Source: Paeniglutamicibacter sulfureus | Lineage (GTDB): Bacteria > Actinomycetota > Actinomycetes > Actinomycetales > Micrococcaceae | Direction: 5' to 3' | Assembly: GCF_030512175.1 (NCBI RefSeq) | Contig: NZ_JAULBL010000002.1 | Coordinates: forward strand, 2,602,149 to 2,666,148 | Length of the DNA: 64,000 nt | Shown: positions 18,784 through 27,436 of the stretch, one piece after another | Numbering within the stretch: the stretch's first letter is position 1 | Layout of the letters: each line of letters starts with the position of its first letter | Made by a program: the position numbers and the translations under genes | Notes under the pieces: generated by a model | What the model saw: the letters and a program-made list of their open reading frames with translations, nothing else | What the model was told of the DNA's origin: nothing | Database searches by the model: none

Positions 18784-19221
18784 TCAGGGAACCTGCACCG
18801 GCATGTACCTCGTTGGACCAGGACACGTGGACCAGAACTGGCCGCCTTCGGCAGGTTCCGAATGGATGGCCATAATACTGACGATCGGTGCGGCTGACGG
18901 GCGTGCAGCCATCATTCGAATGGCGGTGACATTGCCCGGCCTTACGTTGCCATGCAGGTCCGAATCTTGCGGCATGTAGGGGTAGGACTGCGGAACTTTC
19001 CATTTGCCGTCGTCAGATCTCTGGACGGGTTGTGGAGTGCACTCGTCCCCGAAGCAGGCAGCAACCGAGTCCGGCTCGCTGGTAAATTCAAGTTCAACGT
19101 CGCCCAGATCCGCGTACCCCACTGCCGGGCACTCGAGACCGGGTCGCACTACAACCAAAACAAGAGCGATGAGAACCCCAAACACGCCAACGGCAAGCAC
19201 GAATTTCCACCGCCGTTTCAT
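18784..19221 (-). CDS. Small membrane-anchored hypothetical protein
   Basis: A 145-residue protein of unknown function. MKRRWKFVLAVGVFGVLIALVLVVV gives a basic start plus one hydrophobic helix, so it is membrane-anchored or secreted. The exported part has four cysteines (ECPA, ACFG, ECTP, TCPG) that could form two disulfides. Its tail contains SIMAIHSEPAEGGQFWSTCPGP. No recognised domain. It stands alone between convergent rpsT and holA. GC content and codon use look a little lower than in its neighbours, so it may be strain-specific. Confidence 0.6.
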   Translation of the reverse strand: MKRRWKFVLAVGVFGVLIALVLVVVRPGLECPAVGYADLGDVELEFTSEPDSVAACFGDECTPQPVQRSDDGKWKVPQSYPYMPQDSDLHGNVRPGNVTAIRMMAARPSAAPIVSIMAIHSEPAEGGQFWSTCPGPTRYMPVQVP

Positions 19222-19365
19222 GTGTCGATCCTAGCGTCCCAACCCGCGTATGGCTTGCCCCTTGGATTGGGGTTTGGAAATGGCCGTGGGCATTCCGGTG
19301 GTGAGGCCACGTGCAAACTGTCTTGATCGTTTTCGGCCGGCGCCGCGTGGCGTTACCTGCCGTAA

Positions 19366-20364
19366 CTAGCGGCGCGCCGCCAACGAAATCTGGGTAACGG
19401 CCCGCTCAACGGCGTATTCCGGGTCACGCGAGGCGCCCTTGACCTGCGAATCCGCCTCTGCCACCAGCCGGATGCAACGGGCAAGGTCATCGACGTTCCA
19501 ATGCCGAGCTTGCTCCTGGGCCTGCTGGACCTGCCAGGGCGGCATGCCCAGTTCACTGGCAAGCTGCCCGGACGACTTGCGCGCCCCCGCGACCTTCGCG
19601 ACTTGGCGCAGCTTCATGGCCAGCGTGGCGACAATCGGCACCGGATCGGTGCCCGTGGCCAAGGCGTGGCGCAGCGTGCTCAGCGCGATGTCCGCCCGAC
19701 CGGCCAGCGCGGCATCGGCGACCTTGAACCCCGTGGCCTCCACGCGACCGCCGTAGTATTTGTCCACCATGTCCTGGTCGATGGCGCCGGTGGTGTCTTG
19801 CAGGAGCTGTGAGCAGGCTGCGGCCAGTTCGGACAGGTCGCTGCCCAGGGCGGCAACCAGGGCGCGTGCGCCTTCGGCGCTTAGCTTGCGCTTGGCCGTC
19901 CGAAACTCCTGGGTGACGAAGTCGATCTTTTCCGCGTCCTTTTTCAACGGCTGGCAATCAACGACCACCGCGCCGGCGGCCTTGAGTGCGTCAAGCAGTT
20001 TCTTGCCGCGCACTCCCCCTCCGTGGTGCATGATCAAGGTGACCTCAGGTGCCGGGGCTTTCGCGTAGGCGAGTGTGTCGTTGAGGAAATCCTCGTTCAT
20101 GGTGGCCAGCCCGCGGACCTCAATGAGCTTGGTTTCACTGAAGAGCGACGGGCTGGACGCCAGCAGCATTTCCCCGCGCTCGTAGCTGTTGGCTTCAAAG
20201 CGGGTCAGTTCGATCTCGGCACCCCCACGCAAGGTGTTGCGCACGGTTTCGAAGGCCCTGGTGGCAAGCAGCTCCTCGGAGCCCTGCAGCAGGATCAACG
20301 GGGCGGGCGCCACTGACCGCCATGAAATGCCCGCATTCTTGGATGTGCCTCGTGGCGCTGCCAT
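19366..20364 (-). CDS. holA: DNA polymerase III subunit delta
   Basis: Clamp-loader subunit that opens the beta sliding clamp. The 332-residue protein has the HolA N-terminal fold (APLILLQGSEELLATRAFETVRNTL, LFSETKLIEVRG), a middle region containing GADLSELAAACSQLLQDT-like sequence, and a C-terminal collar domain (ALRHALATGTDPVPIVATLAMKLRQVAKVAGARK). Its position beside comEC and near rpsT matches the common bacterial order comEC-holA-rpsT. Confidence 0.92.
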   Translation of the reverse strand: MAAPRGTSKNAGISWRSVAPAPLILLQGSEELLATRAFETVRNTLRGGAEIELTRFEANSYERGEMLLASSPSLFSETKLIEVRGLATMNEDFLNDTLAYAKAPAPEVTLIMHHGGGVRGKKLLDALKAAGAVVVDCQPLKKDAEKIDFVTQEFRTAKRKLSAEGARALVAALGSDLSELAAACSQLLQDTTGAIDQDMVDKYYGGRVEATGFKVADAALAGRADIALSTLRHALATGTDPVPIVATLAMKLRQVAKVAGARKSSGQLASELGMPPWQVQQAQEQARHWNVDDLARCIRLVAEADSQVKGASRDPEYAVERAVTQISLAARR

Positions 20365-20427
20365 GATCGACCCTTACATAGTGTTTAACGAACCCCATCG
20401 ATCTTATCTCCAACGCCAAATGCTTCA

Positions 20428-22986
20428 TCATTCCCCACCCTTTGACGGTCCCCGTGTCGACGTCCGTTCCGCTGTCGGACCCAATGACGAGACCCGAAGC
20501 GACTTCCCGTCCCAGCCAACGATGATGGTGCCCCGCAGGTCGGTGCGGAAGACTGCCACGTGGTTCTCCTCGAGTGCCTGCAGGGCCTCATCCGAGGGGT
20601 GCCCATAGGTGTTGTCTGCACCCACGCTGATCAATGCCAGAGCCGGACGGACGGTTGGCGCCGTGCGCACGCCACCGTTCTCGGCACCATGGTGCGACAC
20701 CTTCAAGATGTCGGCGTGTCCGATCAGCCCCTTGTCGATCAGCTGGTCCATGGCCTCATCTTCCATGTCCCCGGTTGCCAGGATGGAAATGCGCCGCTGC
20801 AAACCGTCCGCCTCTATCTCGAAGCGGACGACCAGGGACGCGTCGTTTTCTCCCGTGAACACACCGTCCGGGATCGGGCCCAGGACCTTCCAGGCCACGG
20901 GGCCTGCGGCTCCGGTCGCCCCCGATCCAAGCTGGCTGGCGGTCACCAGGCTGCCTCGGGAGTCGGTCAGGTGCGGAGGATCCGCGGGGTCGTCAGCAGC
21001 CGAGTAGTAGATCTTGTCAACCGGTCGCCGGTCGCCGACCCCCGCAATCCCGCCGTCGTGGTCGGCATGGCGATGTGTGATGAACAGGGCAGCGACCCGC
21101 GTGACGCGCATCCGCTTCAGGCAAGCGGCGATGTCTTCGGCTGTTTTGCCCGTGTCAACCACCACCGCCCCGGCATCCCCGGCGTTGATCAGCAACCCGT
21201 CGCCCTGGCCTACGTCGCAGGACACCACCATCCAGTCGACGGCCGGTGCCGGTACCAGTGCGGTGAGCGGCAGCAGCAGCCCGAGCAACAACCCCGTCAC
21301 CACGCCCTGCGCCGCCAGCCTCGTGCGTGATTGCCAGGATCCTGCGGCGGGATGCACGTGACCCAGGGCAAGCAGGGTGCCCAAGACAATTCCCCAGGCC
21401 AGCAAGACGCCCGCCACCCCGACCGGCCATGGCCGCAGCGCCCCCGGGAGAGCGGCAATCCAGGTTCCCACGAGGCCCACCACCATGGTGGGCATGCCAG
21501 CGACCCACACCAGCGCCATTCCCACCAGCGGGAACACCATCAGGACGACCACGGCGAGCGTCCCTGCCACCGTGATGAGGGAAATGAACGGTGAAACCAG
21601 GAGGTTTGCCGGCACCGAGTACAGCGAGAAGGCCGGGCTAAGCGCCACCAGCACCGGCAGGCAGGCGATCTGCGAGGCCAAGGCAATGGCCGTTCCATCG
21701 GACACGATGGACGGCACCCACCGATTCAACCGTGCCGCCATCGGCCTGCCGATGATCACGATGCCGGCAGTGGCCAGGACCGAAAGCTGGAATGCCGGCT
21801 CACCGGCCAACCACGGATCGATGGCCAGCAGCACCACCACGGCCAGCGTCAGGGCCGCCAAGGCATTCCCGCCGCGGGACGCGTGCAGGCCCACGGCCGC
21901 AATGGTGCCCATCACCGCTGCGCGCAACACGCTGGGTTCGTAGCCCACCAGGAACACGAAGCCGAGCAATGCCGCCAGGCCCAAGCCCAGCGTGGGCAAC
22001 CGACCCAATCCCAGCAAACGGCCGACGGATATGACAAAGCCAAGCACCATCGCACAGTTTGCCCCGCTGACAGCACTGAGGTGGGACAGTCCGGCAACCT
22101 TCATTGCTTCCGATAGTTCCTCGTCCGCCCCGCTGCGGTCACCAAACACCATGCCCGGAAGCAGCGCCCGGGCCGGTTGTGGAAGTGCCTCGCTGGCACC
22201 GACGAAGCGTTCCCGCATTCCCTGGAAAACGTCCGGCGCCGGCGGGTTGCCGAGGGGCAAGAGATCGGCGGAGGCATTGAGCCAGAAGCGTTGCCTGTCC
22301 CCTGGTTCGCTGTTCGAAACCGTGGCGAGCACTTCAACGGTGCTGCCGCCGCGCAGCGGAATGTCCGGTGCCCGGGATTCGGGGTAGCTGAGCCGCACCG
22401 GTACCCCCGAGATTCGCCAACTGCCGTTGCCGGCGACCACCAGAGCACGCGCGTCGACGGTGAATTGCCGGTGGGGCCGGGCATCTTCGGAGAACTTGTC
22501 AGTTTGCAACGATGCCCGCGGGGCCTCTGCGAACGACAACTGGATGCGAACCGGCGAACCAGCGCGGGCTGCCTGTTCAAGCGAGTCAGGGTTCGTGCCC
22601 GCCCCGGTCAAGAACAATTGCGTGAAGACCAGGGCCGCGGCGGCACAGCCAAGGGCGGGTGCGGCAAAACTGGGGGTCGCGGCCGGGCCCAGCCGCCCAT
22701 GCCGCGGGCGCAACAACGCCAGCAGACCTGCACCGGCCACCAACCACAAACCGACCGCCCAAAATACCTGGTGCAGCTGCCCCAGCTGCACCCCGCCCAA
22801 CGCCGCCACCCACGCCCCGGCCAACGCCCAGCACCCGCGCAGGTCTACGCGGCCGGGCTCCAGATCCGACTCCCCCTTCGAACGCCGGGATAAGGCTGCA
22901 TGCATCAGGTCCGCGAGCCCGCCCATGGCGAGTGCCGCGTGCCATTTGCTTTCTGCGGCGTGATCACGCCGCGCGTAGGGGCCCAT
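20428..22986 (-). CDS. comEC: ComEC/Rec2 family competence membrane channel
   Basis: An 852-residue polytopic protein that should carry single-stranded DNA across the membrane during transformation. An N-terminal hydrophobic and OB-like region is followed by the Competence domain (ALLPGMVFGDRSGADEELSEAMKVAGLSHLSAVSGANCAMVLGF and further helices). A C-terminal metallo-beta-lactamase-like domain carries THRHADHD at about 637-644 and later SHHGAENGG. I chose the ATG at 22986 because the sequence on both sides of it, including MGxxxxxDHA, is shared with the start of comEA; the frame is open to 23100. GGAGG lies only 2 nt before this ATG. The gene is intact, unlike the comEC fragments found upstream. 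Confidence 0.92.
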   Translation of the reverse strand: MGPYARRDHAAESKWHAALAMGGLADLMHAALSRRSKGESDLEPGRVDLRGCWALAGAWVAALGGVQLGQLHQVFWAVGLWLVAGAGLLALLRPRHGRLGPAATPSFAAPALGCAAAALVFTQLFLTGAGTNPDSLEQAARAGSPVRIQLSFAEAPRASLQTDKFSEDARPHRQFTVDARALVVAGNGSWRISGVPVRLSYPESRAPDIPLRGGSTVEVLATVSNSEPGDRQRFWLNASADLLPLGNPPAPDVFQGMRERFVGASEALPQPARALLPGMVFGDRSGADEELSEAMKVAGLSHLSAVSGANCAMVLGFVISVGRLLGLGRLPTLGLGLAALLGFVFLVGYEPSVLRAAVMGTIAAVGLHASRGGNALAALTLAVVVLLAIDPWLAGEPAFQLSVLATAGIVIIGRPMAARLNRWVPSIVSDGTAIALASQIACLPVLVALSPAFSLYSVPANLLVSPFISLITVAGTLAVVVLMVFPLVGMALVWVAGMPTMVVGLVGTWIAALPGALRPWPVGVAGVLLAWGIVLGTLLALGHVHPAAGSWQSRTRLAAQGVVTGLLLGLLLPLTALVPAPAVDWMVVSCDVGQGDGLLINAGDAGAVVVDTGKTAEDIAACLKRMRVTRVAALFITHRHADHDGGIAGVGDRRPVDKIYYSAADDPADPPHLTDSRGSLVTASQLGSGATGAAGPVAWKVLGPIPDGVFTGENDASLVVRFEIEADGLQRRISILATGDMEDEAMDQLIDKGLIGHADILKVSHHGAENGGVRTAPTVRPALALISVGADNTYGHPSDEALQALEENHVAVFRTDLRGTIIVGWDGKSLRVSSLGPTAERTSTRGPSKGGE

Positions 22987-23055
22987 GCCCTCCAGTGCAC
23001 ACGATTCCGCTGCCGTGCGTTCAGCGTCGGCGCCCGACTGTGGAGAAACACGCCC
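22941..23055 (-). promoter_or_regulatory. Conserved 5' element of comEC, shared with comEA
   Basis: From the start codon outward the minus strand reads GGCATGGGC preceded by TCGTGTGCACTGGAG, then CGCACGGCA, then TTCTCCACA. The same blocks occur before comEA at 27431-27505 with identical spacing (58 nt from GCCCAT to TGTGGAGAA on the plus strand). Similarity continues into the first ten codons. Likely a shared promoter and regulatory sequence of the competence genes, or the product of a local duplication. Confidence 0.6.
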
Positions 23056-23234
23056 GATGATCTGGAGAACGAGAAGAGGGGCGCCGGCCGGTTCCCGCAC
23101 TCCCGGGGTTGGCCGGTCCGATGGGCGATTAAGGTGATTCTGCCGGGCGTTAGCAACTTAAGGAAAAAGTCACATGAGTAGCACTACGGAACAGAATGCT
23201 CCCGAGTCACGGAGTCGCCGGATCGACACGCGAT

Positions 23235-23715
23235 TCAGTCCCAGACCTGTCCCGTTCGTTGCGCCCAGGGTAGGACGTCGTCCTTGAACGCGAAATTCGA
23301 GTACAGCGTCTCCGCATCCGGTCGTTCATCCCGGCCCCGGAGAGGGAGATCGACTTCTCATACTCGGCACCGAAGATTTCAGAGCTCGTGAGGTTCGGGT
23401 ACCCCAGCTGTGTCCGATCCCGACCTGCTCGGTGCCCCGCAGGAACGGACCGATTGCATCCCTGGCTGGAAGCTCGCCAACTGCCGCCCAGCGTCCAAGC
23501 CAAGTTCCGGATCGTTGGCTTCGCCCAGGCGGACATTCAATCCGCCCCCGCGCTGATCCTCTCCCGTGAAGAGCCCGTCCTTGTAAACGAACGCCACCAT
23601 GCCCGGCACTTCTTCCACCAGGTACCTCGAGAATTCCTGGGTTCCACCGCCAAGATCAAGCGCCGGAAAACTGCATTGCCAAGGCACCACCGACAAGAAT
23701 TACTGAAAATGTCCC
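23235..23715 (-). pseudogene. Decayed gene for an unrecognised exported protein
   Basis: Protein-like segments succeed one another on the minus strand but in shifting frames. A hydrophobic stretch, TFSVILVGGALAMQFSGA, runs into a stop near 23656. Then LGGGTQEFSRYLVEEVPGMV and AFVYKDGLFTGEDQRGGG follow in another frame. Then YPNLTSSEIFGAEYEKSISLSG, and finally RPDAETLYSNFAFKDDVLPW and QRTGQVWD before a TGA at 23235. At least three frame changes separate them. The order (signal-like helix, then soluble part) suggests a former secreted or membrane-anchored protein of about 150 residues. I do not recognise the family. Confidence 0.4.
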
Positions 23716-23794
23716 AGAGCTATTTCGGGATCGCGTGTAGCTTGTTCAAGTCGTCTTGCTGGTGGCGGACCCATCTTCTTTTCCAACTGTATCT

Positions 23795-24118
23795 CCGCTG
23801 ACCGCACTGAGGTGGGACAGGCCCGCGACCTTCATCGCCTCGCCCAGCGACTCGTCCGTCCCGCTGCGGTCCCCGAACACCACGCCCGGAAGCAGCGCCC
23901 GTGCTGGCTGGGGCAAGGCCACGGCCGCGCCGACAAAACGTTCCGGCATGACCTGGAACACCCCCCGGGGCCGGCGGGCTGCCCACCGACACCAGGTCGG
24001 AGGAGGCGTTGAGCCAGAAACGTTGCCTGTCCCCCGGTTCGCTCGCCGAGACGGTGGCCTGCACCGCCACGGTGCTGCCTCCGGCCAGCGGGATTCTCGG
24101 GGTCCGCGATTCGGGCAG
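23795..24118 (-). pseudogene. Internal fragment of a second, divergent comEC
   Basis: Clearly homologous to comEC positions 22065-22383, same orientation. The translation includes RTPRIPLAGGSTVAVQATVS, EPGDRQRFWLNASSDLV, then ERFVGAAVALPQPARALLPG and VVFGDRSGTDESLGEAMKVA, and GLSHLSAVSG. A single-base shift near 23965 (a run of Cs and Gs) separates the two halves. Both ends stop abruptly: at 23795 after the SAVSG codons, and at about 24118 where the sequence jumps to a copy of the comEC upstream region. Differences from the intact comEC are spread evenly, so this is not a recent exact duplication. Confidence 0.8.
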
Positions 24119-24145
24119 CGCCCGCCTGTGGAGAACAACGTTGCA
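24119..24145 (-). repeat. Partial third copy of the com upstream element
   Basis: AGCGCCCGCCTGTGGAGAAC followed by AACG on the plus strand matches GGCGCCCGACTGTGGAGAAA followed by CACG at 23029-23052 upstream of comEC. It is joined directly to an internal comEC fragment, which marks a deletion or recombination joint. Confidence 0.55.
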
Positions 24146-24678
24146 TTCCGGGATTCGGAGGAGGATGAAGAACGACATCGGCACTGCTGTCGAGGCGAAC
24201 CTTCGGCTCGGTGTGGATGGTACGCCGACATAGTGGCTCGTTTCGGAAATGCGGACGCTCATATAGGCGCTCGGCGGCAAAGATGCTGGTCGGCATCCCC
24301 ATTGAGTACTGCATCGAACCTCAGCGCTAGTAATTGTCCCGGGCATCCGAATCCCAGGGATAATCGAGCATCCAGCGTTGCCAGCAATGCCTGTTGGTCG
24401 TAGCCCAGGTTCATCGGTGGTTCAGATCCAGGCGGTCGGTCATCGAAGCAGAGTCCGCAGTCGGCCTCCAGGGCTTCTTCGGCACTGCCCCTGGGGCTTC
24501 CGCGTCGGGACACCAGTTTGGACGCGGGCAAAGGTTGGGCCCGATGTGCGGTAGATGCGCCTAGGCGCGGCCCACGCTTCGGTTCCCATGCTCCAGGACT
24601 CAATGTGTTCCCCGAGATAACTGGCAGATAAGGGCATGTCTAGATCTTTCTGCGAGTGTCGAACGGGCTTTGCGACTC
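24146..24678. other. Intergenic DNA without a recognisable gene
   Basis: About 530 nt between the comEC fragment and fic. Short minus-strand frames exist (for example one beginning MPLSASYLGEHIESWSMGTE near 24637), but I recognise no family and see no ribosome-binding site or consistent coding pattern. Probably further decayed sequence. Confidence 0.35.
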
Positions 24679-25908
24679 TCAGCCGCGGCGGCGCCTGGCC
24701 CGTGCGCCGAACGCATCGAGTGCGGCGAGGATCTCCGGCGCCTGCCAGACACGGTTCCTGCGGCCGGTGTTGGTCTGAGTGAGCACCTCGGCGTCGACCA
24801 GCCGGTCGATGGCTTTCTGGGCCGCGACGTCGCTGATCTGCAACTCACCGGCCAGGGTCTTTGCGTTCACCACGGGTTGGCGGAGCAGGTAGCTCTTCGC
24901 CTTGTGCACGGATGAGTCGCTTCGGGCCATGATCAAGTCGTCCCAGCGCGCAGCTGCGTCTTGGATGTCTCTCACGAGTACACGGCCGTTCCGGATCGCG
25001 GCAAAGGATGCCTCGGCCACGGCGGTGACGATGGCGCTTGTGTTCCCGGCCCGATACTCGGTCAGCGCTCGGAAGTAGGCATCCGTGTCGTAGAGGAGCC
25101 CGGCCGAGACGGGCACGGTGACATTGCGGGTCAGGCCGCCGTGGCGGAGCATGCCCTGCAGGAGTGCCCGTCCGGTCCGGCCATTGCCGTCGGGGAAGGG
25201 ATGGATGGTCTCGAATTGCGCGTGCGCAATCGCCGCCTGGATGAGCACCGGCACGTCCGTGCGCCGGGCGAATGCGACAACGTCGGCCATCAGGCTGGAA
25301 ACGCGGGTGTGGTGGGGCGGCACAAACGCTGCGGCGTGCGGCGAAATGCTGCCGCCGCCGATCCATACCTGTTCGTTGCGCCAATAACCGACATATTCGG
25401 GCGCAGTGTCCCGCAGCAACGCATCGTGCATCGCGATGATCGAGTGCTCATCCAAATGGTCGGACAGCGCGATGGCCGCGGTCATGGCGCGAACGTTTGC
25501 GACGACCAAGCGCGCGTTCCCGGACTTCGACTCACCGATCTCCGCGAGGGCCACCTGCTTGGCGCTGGAGGTGAGGTTCTCCACTTCCGAGCTGGAAGCA
25601 GACTCGCTTCGCAGCAGGATGGATGCAAACGGGGCGGCCATCGTTCCGGCCTCGGCGTCGAATCGGGCGAGTTCCTGGCTCGCATCATCGGCCAGGGCGA
25701 TCACCTCGGCGGGCAGAGCAACTGGTGCTGCAGCGATGAGCGGCGGGACGGCGGCCCGGTAGTCGCCGCGGGCCTGGAGCTTGGCCCTACGTGAGGCGAC
25801 TTCGTTCCCGGCGCGCACCCACGGGCGTGCTTCGTATCCGGTCGCCGGCCAGACGCCGGACTGCTGCTTATCTATGGTCACCATCCAAACATACCAAAGG
25901 CTATGCAT
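24679..25908 (-). CDS. Fic family protein, class II (self-inhibited), with C-terminal winged helix
   Basis: A 409-residue Fic/DOC enzyme expected to transfer AMP (or a similar group) from a nucleotide onto a protein hydroxyl. The catalytic loop HPFPDGNGRTGR is intact at residues 236-247. An N-terminal inhibitory motif of the form [ST]xxxE[GN] is present as SSEVEN at 106-111, which would place its Glu against the active-site Arg and keep the enzyme off, so no separate antitoxin is needed. The C-terminal region (LRQPVVNAKTLAGELQISDVAAQKAIDRLVDAEVL) is a winged-helix DNA-binding domain. The ATG used lies inside a 32-bp palindrome; an ATG eight codons later (25884) is the alternative start. It sits between fragments of a second comEC, so it probably arrived with foreign DNA. 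Confidence 0.88.
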   Translation of the reverse strand: MHSLWYVWMVTIDKQQSGVWPATGYEARPWVRAGNEVASRRAKLQARGDYRAAVPPLIAAAPVALPAEVIALADDASQELARFDAEAGTMAAPFASILLRSESASSSEVENLTSSAKQVALAEIGESKSGNARLVVANVRAMTAAIALSDHLDEHSIIAMHDALLRDTAPEYVGYWRNEQVWIGGGSISPHAAAFVPPHHTRVSSLMADVVAFARRTDVPVLIQAAIAHAQFETIHPFPDGNGRTGRALLQGMLRHGGLTRNVTVPVSAGLLYDTDAYFRALTEYRAGNTSAIVTAVAEASFAAIRNGRVLVRDIQDAAARWDDLIMARSDSSVHKAKSYLLRQPVVNAKTLAGELQISDVAAQKAIDRLVDAEVLTQTNTGRRNRVWQAPEILAALDAFGARARRRRG

Positions 25909-25922
25909 TTAGCCTTTGGTAT
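25891..25922. promoter_or_regulatory. Palindrome over the fic start, candidate autoregulatory operator
   Basis: ATACCAAAGGCTA, spacer TGCATT, TAGCCTTTGGTAT: perfect 13-bp arms. One arm contains AAAGG, which would act as the Shine-Dalgarno, and the spacer contains the fic ATG. A dimeric repressor bound here, perhaps the Fic protein through its own winged helix, would block transcription, or the folded mRNA would block translation. Confidence 0.65.
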
Positions 25923-25959
25923 GGACGACGCTTGACAACGTTATCAAAGTCGAAACAGC

Positions 25960-26125
25960 CACACACCCACCGCACAGAACACTTGGTGCAGCTGCAATCC
26001 TCCCAGTGCCGCAACTCAGGCACCGGCCAACGCCCAGCACTCGCGGAGATCAACCCGACCGGGCTCGGTATCCGGCTCCGCTTTCGGCCGCCGGGCCATT
26101 CGGGCGCGTAAAGCATCCGCCAGCT
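25960..26125 (-). pseudogene. N-terminal fragment of a second comEC
   Basis: Homologous to comEC positions 22745-22905 in the same orientation. Shared runs on the plus strand include TGGTGCAGCTGC, CACCGGCCAACGCCCAGCAC (comEC CCCCGGCCAACGCCCAGCAC) and GACCGGGCTC. It carries a 9-nt gap and an in-frame stop. On the minus strand it would read PGRVDLRECWALAGA, as in comEC PGRVDLRGCWALAGA. Together with the fragment at 23795-24118 it shows that one divergent comEC was broken up around fic. Confidence 0.75.
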
Positions 26126-26653
26126 CGACACGTGCCGGACTTAGATATTATCCGCCACTCGATTCGTTGCACCGATAGCCTCGGCCGCATTGCGACAGCC
26201 CACGAGTTGCCGGTCCGCCGAACATGGGCCGCCCGGCCCGACGCGTTGAGGGAAGCCTTCCGCTCGCCCGCCGTCCACGAGCGACAAGCTCCAGCGGGTT
26301 GCCGGCACGCTGGGCACCCCCCTGCGCTTGAGCGCGAAATTTCCGGCCAACACCGTCAAGGCCACGGTCACAATGCGTGGTGGACGGCCGTCGGTGCACC
26401 ACGTGCCCAGACAGTACGTGACGAGCGCGCGCTCCGTAAGGTCGAATTTCCCGGCCCGCACGAAGGCCCCCTGTGGGCAACTCCTGGCCACAGAAGGGAG
26501 TTGCTGGACTTCCTGGCCAGGCAGACCAAGGGAACGCAGACCCTCAACTTCCCGGCTGTGCCGGAGCCAAGGGCGGGCATCCCCTTCCGGCCGTCCTTCA
26601 GTGACCAAGCAGCCCGGTGACCCTGCCTCCGACATGGCCACGGCCCGGGAAAC
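26126..26653. other. Spacer before comEA; possible plus-strand gene remnant
   Basis: No intact gene. One plus-strand frame ending at 26620 gives a protein-like tail (LRKVEFPGPHEGPLWATP, then GHRRELLDFLARQTKGTQTL and NFPAVPEPRAGIPF) with GC-rich third positions. It lacks a sensible N-terminus, so it may be the 3' end of another truncated gene. I do not recognise the family. Confidence 0.25.
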
Positions 26654-27436
26654 TCATTCAAAGACCACGTGTTCGCGCAGGTTCCCCATCAGGGCCGGAC
26701 CAATGCCGCTCACGGCATCAAGTTCGCTGAGGTTCTTGAACGGGCCGTTGGCCTGACGGAATTCCAGGATCCTGCCCGCCAGCGAGGGACCGATGCCCGG
26801 CAGCTCCTCCAATTGCGCCTGCTCCGCGGTGTTCACATTGATTTTCCCCGGCGGCGCGCCTGGCCCGCCCGCACCCTCCGAACGGCCGGAATCCAGAGCC
26901 CCGGGCACCGAAACCTGCCCGGTCTCGCCACGGCGCGGGATGCGGATTTGTTCGCCATCACGGATCTGTGCCGCCAAGTTGATCGCCTCCGGAGCGGCAT
27001 CCTTCGCCAGCCCGCCGGCCAGATCCACCGCCTCGAGCACCCTGGATCCCAGCGGCAGGGAGTACACCCCGGGTTTCTTCACGGCTCCAACCAAGTGGAC
27101 CACGGCGCTCGCACCGCTTCCCGGCGGGCCGGTGGTGCCCGGTTTCGGAGGTCCTTGCTCCGTCTCCGGGGTCTCCCGTGGTTCCGGTGGCGGATCTTGG
27201 GCACCCGGCTCCGCCGCGGGATCCGTCTGGCCGCTCTCCGCCACTTCCAAGGGGATGGACTCGGCACCGCTTGGAGCACGCGGCGGCGGGTTGAACAGCA
27301 ACGAAACCAAGATCCAGGTCAGGGCTCCGAGGATCAGGACAATCGCGGCGGACCTGCCAATGAGCACGCGCAGGCGACCCGGGACCGGAGCCAGGTTGCT
27401 CCGTTCGGCATGATCCACCCACTCGTGCGAGCCCAT
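26654..27436 (-). CDS. comEA: ComEA family competence DNA-binding protein
   Basis: A 260-residue DNA receptor for transformation. A short cytoplasmic N-terminus precedes one membrane helix (SAAIVLILGALTWILVSLLF), then a long Pro/Glu/Gly-rich linker. An SLBB domain follows (VVHLVGAVKKPGVYSLPLGS...INLAAQIRDGEQIRIP), then a C-terminal double helix-hairpin-helix that binds double-stranded DNA (KINVNTAEQAQLEELPGIG, SELDAVSGIGPALMGNL). Normally adjacent to comEC in this family; here separated from it by a scarred 3.5-kb segment. Its first codons and 5' region match those of comEC, which supports the chosen start. Confidence 0.93.
   Translation of the reverse strand: MGSHEWVDHAERSNLAPVPGRLRVLIGRSAAIVLILGALTWILVSLLFNPPPRAPSGAESIPLEVAESGQTDPAAEPGAQDPPPEPRETPETEQGPPKPGTTGPPGSGASAVVHLVGAVKKPGVYSLPLGSRVLEAVDLAGGLAKDAAPEAINLAAQIRDGEQIRIPRRGETGQVSVPGALDSGRSEGAGGPGAPPGKINVNTAEQAQLEELPGIGPSLAGRILEFRQANGPFKNLSELDAVSGIGPALMGNLREHVVFE

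Noticed and set aside
18784-19221. The small cysteine-containing protein as a lipoprotein
   Set aside because: The first cysteine (VRPGLEC) is not preceded by a lipobox such as LAGC, so a plain membrane anchor is more likely.
24679-25908. Fic as part of a toxin-antitoxin pair
   Set aside because: No separate antitoxin gene is adjacent, and the inhibitory motif SSEVEN is inside the same protein (class II).
22986-26653. Insertion sequence or integrative element between comEC and comEA
   Set aside because: No transposase, integrase, terminal inverted repeats or target duplications were seen; recombination with homologous com DNA explains the fragments.
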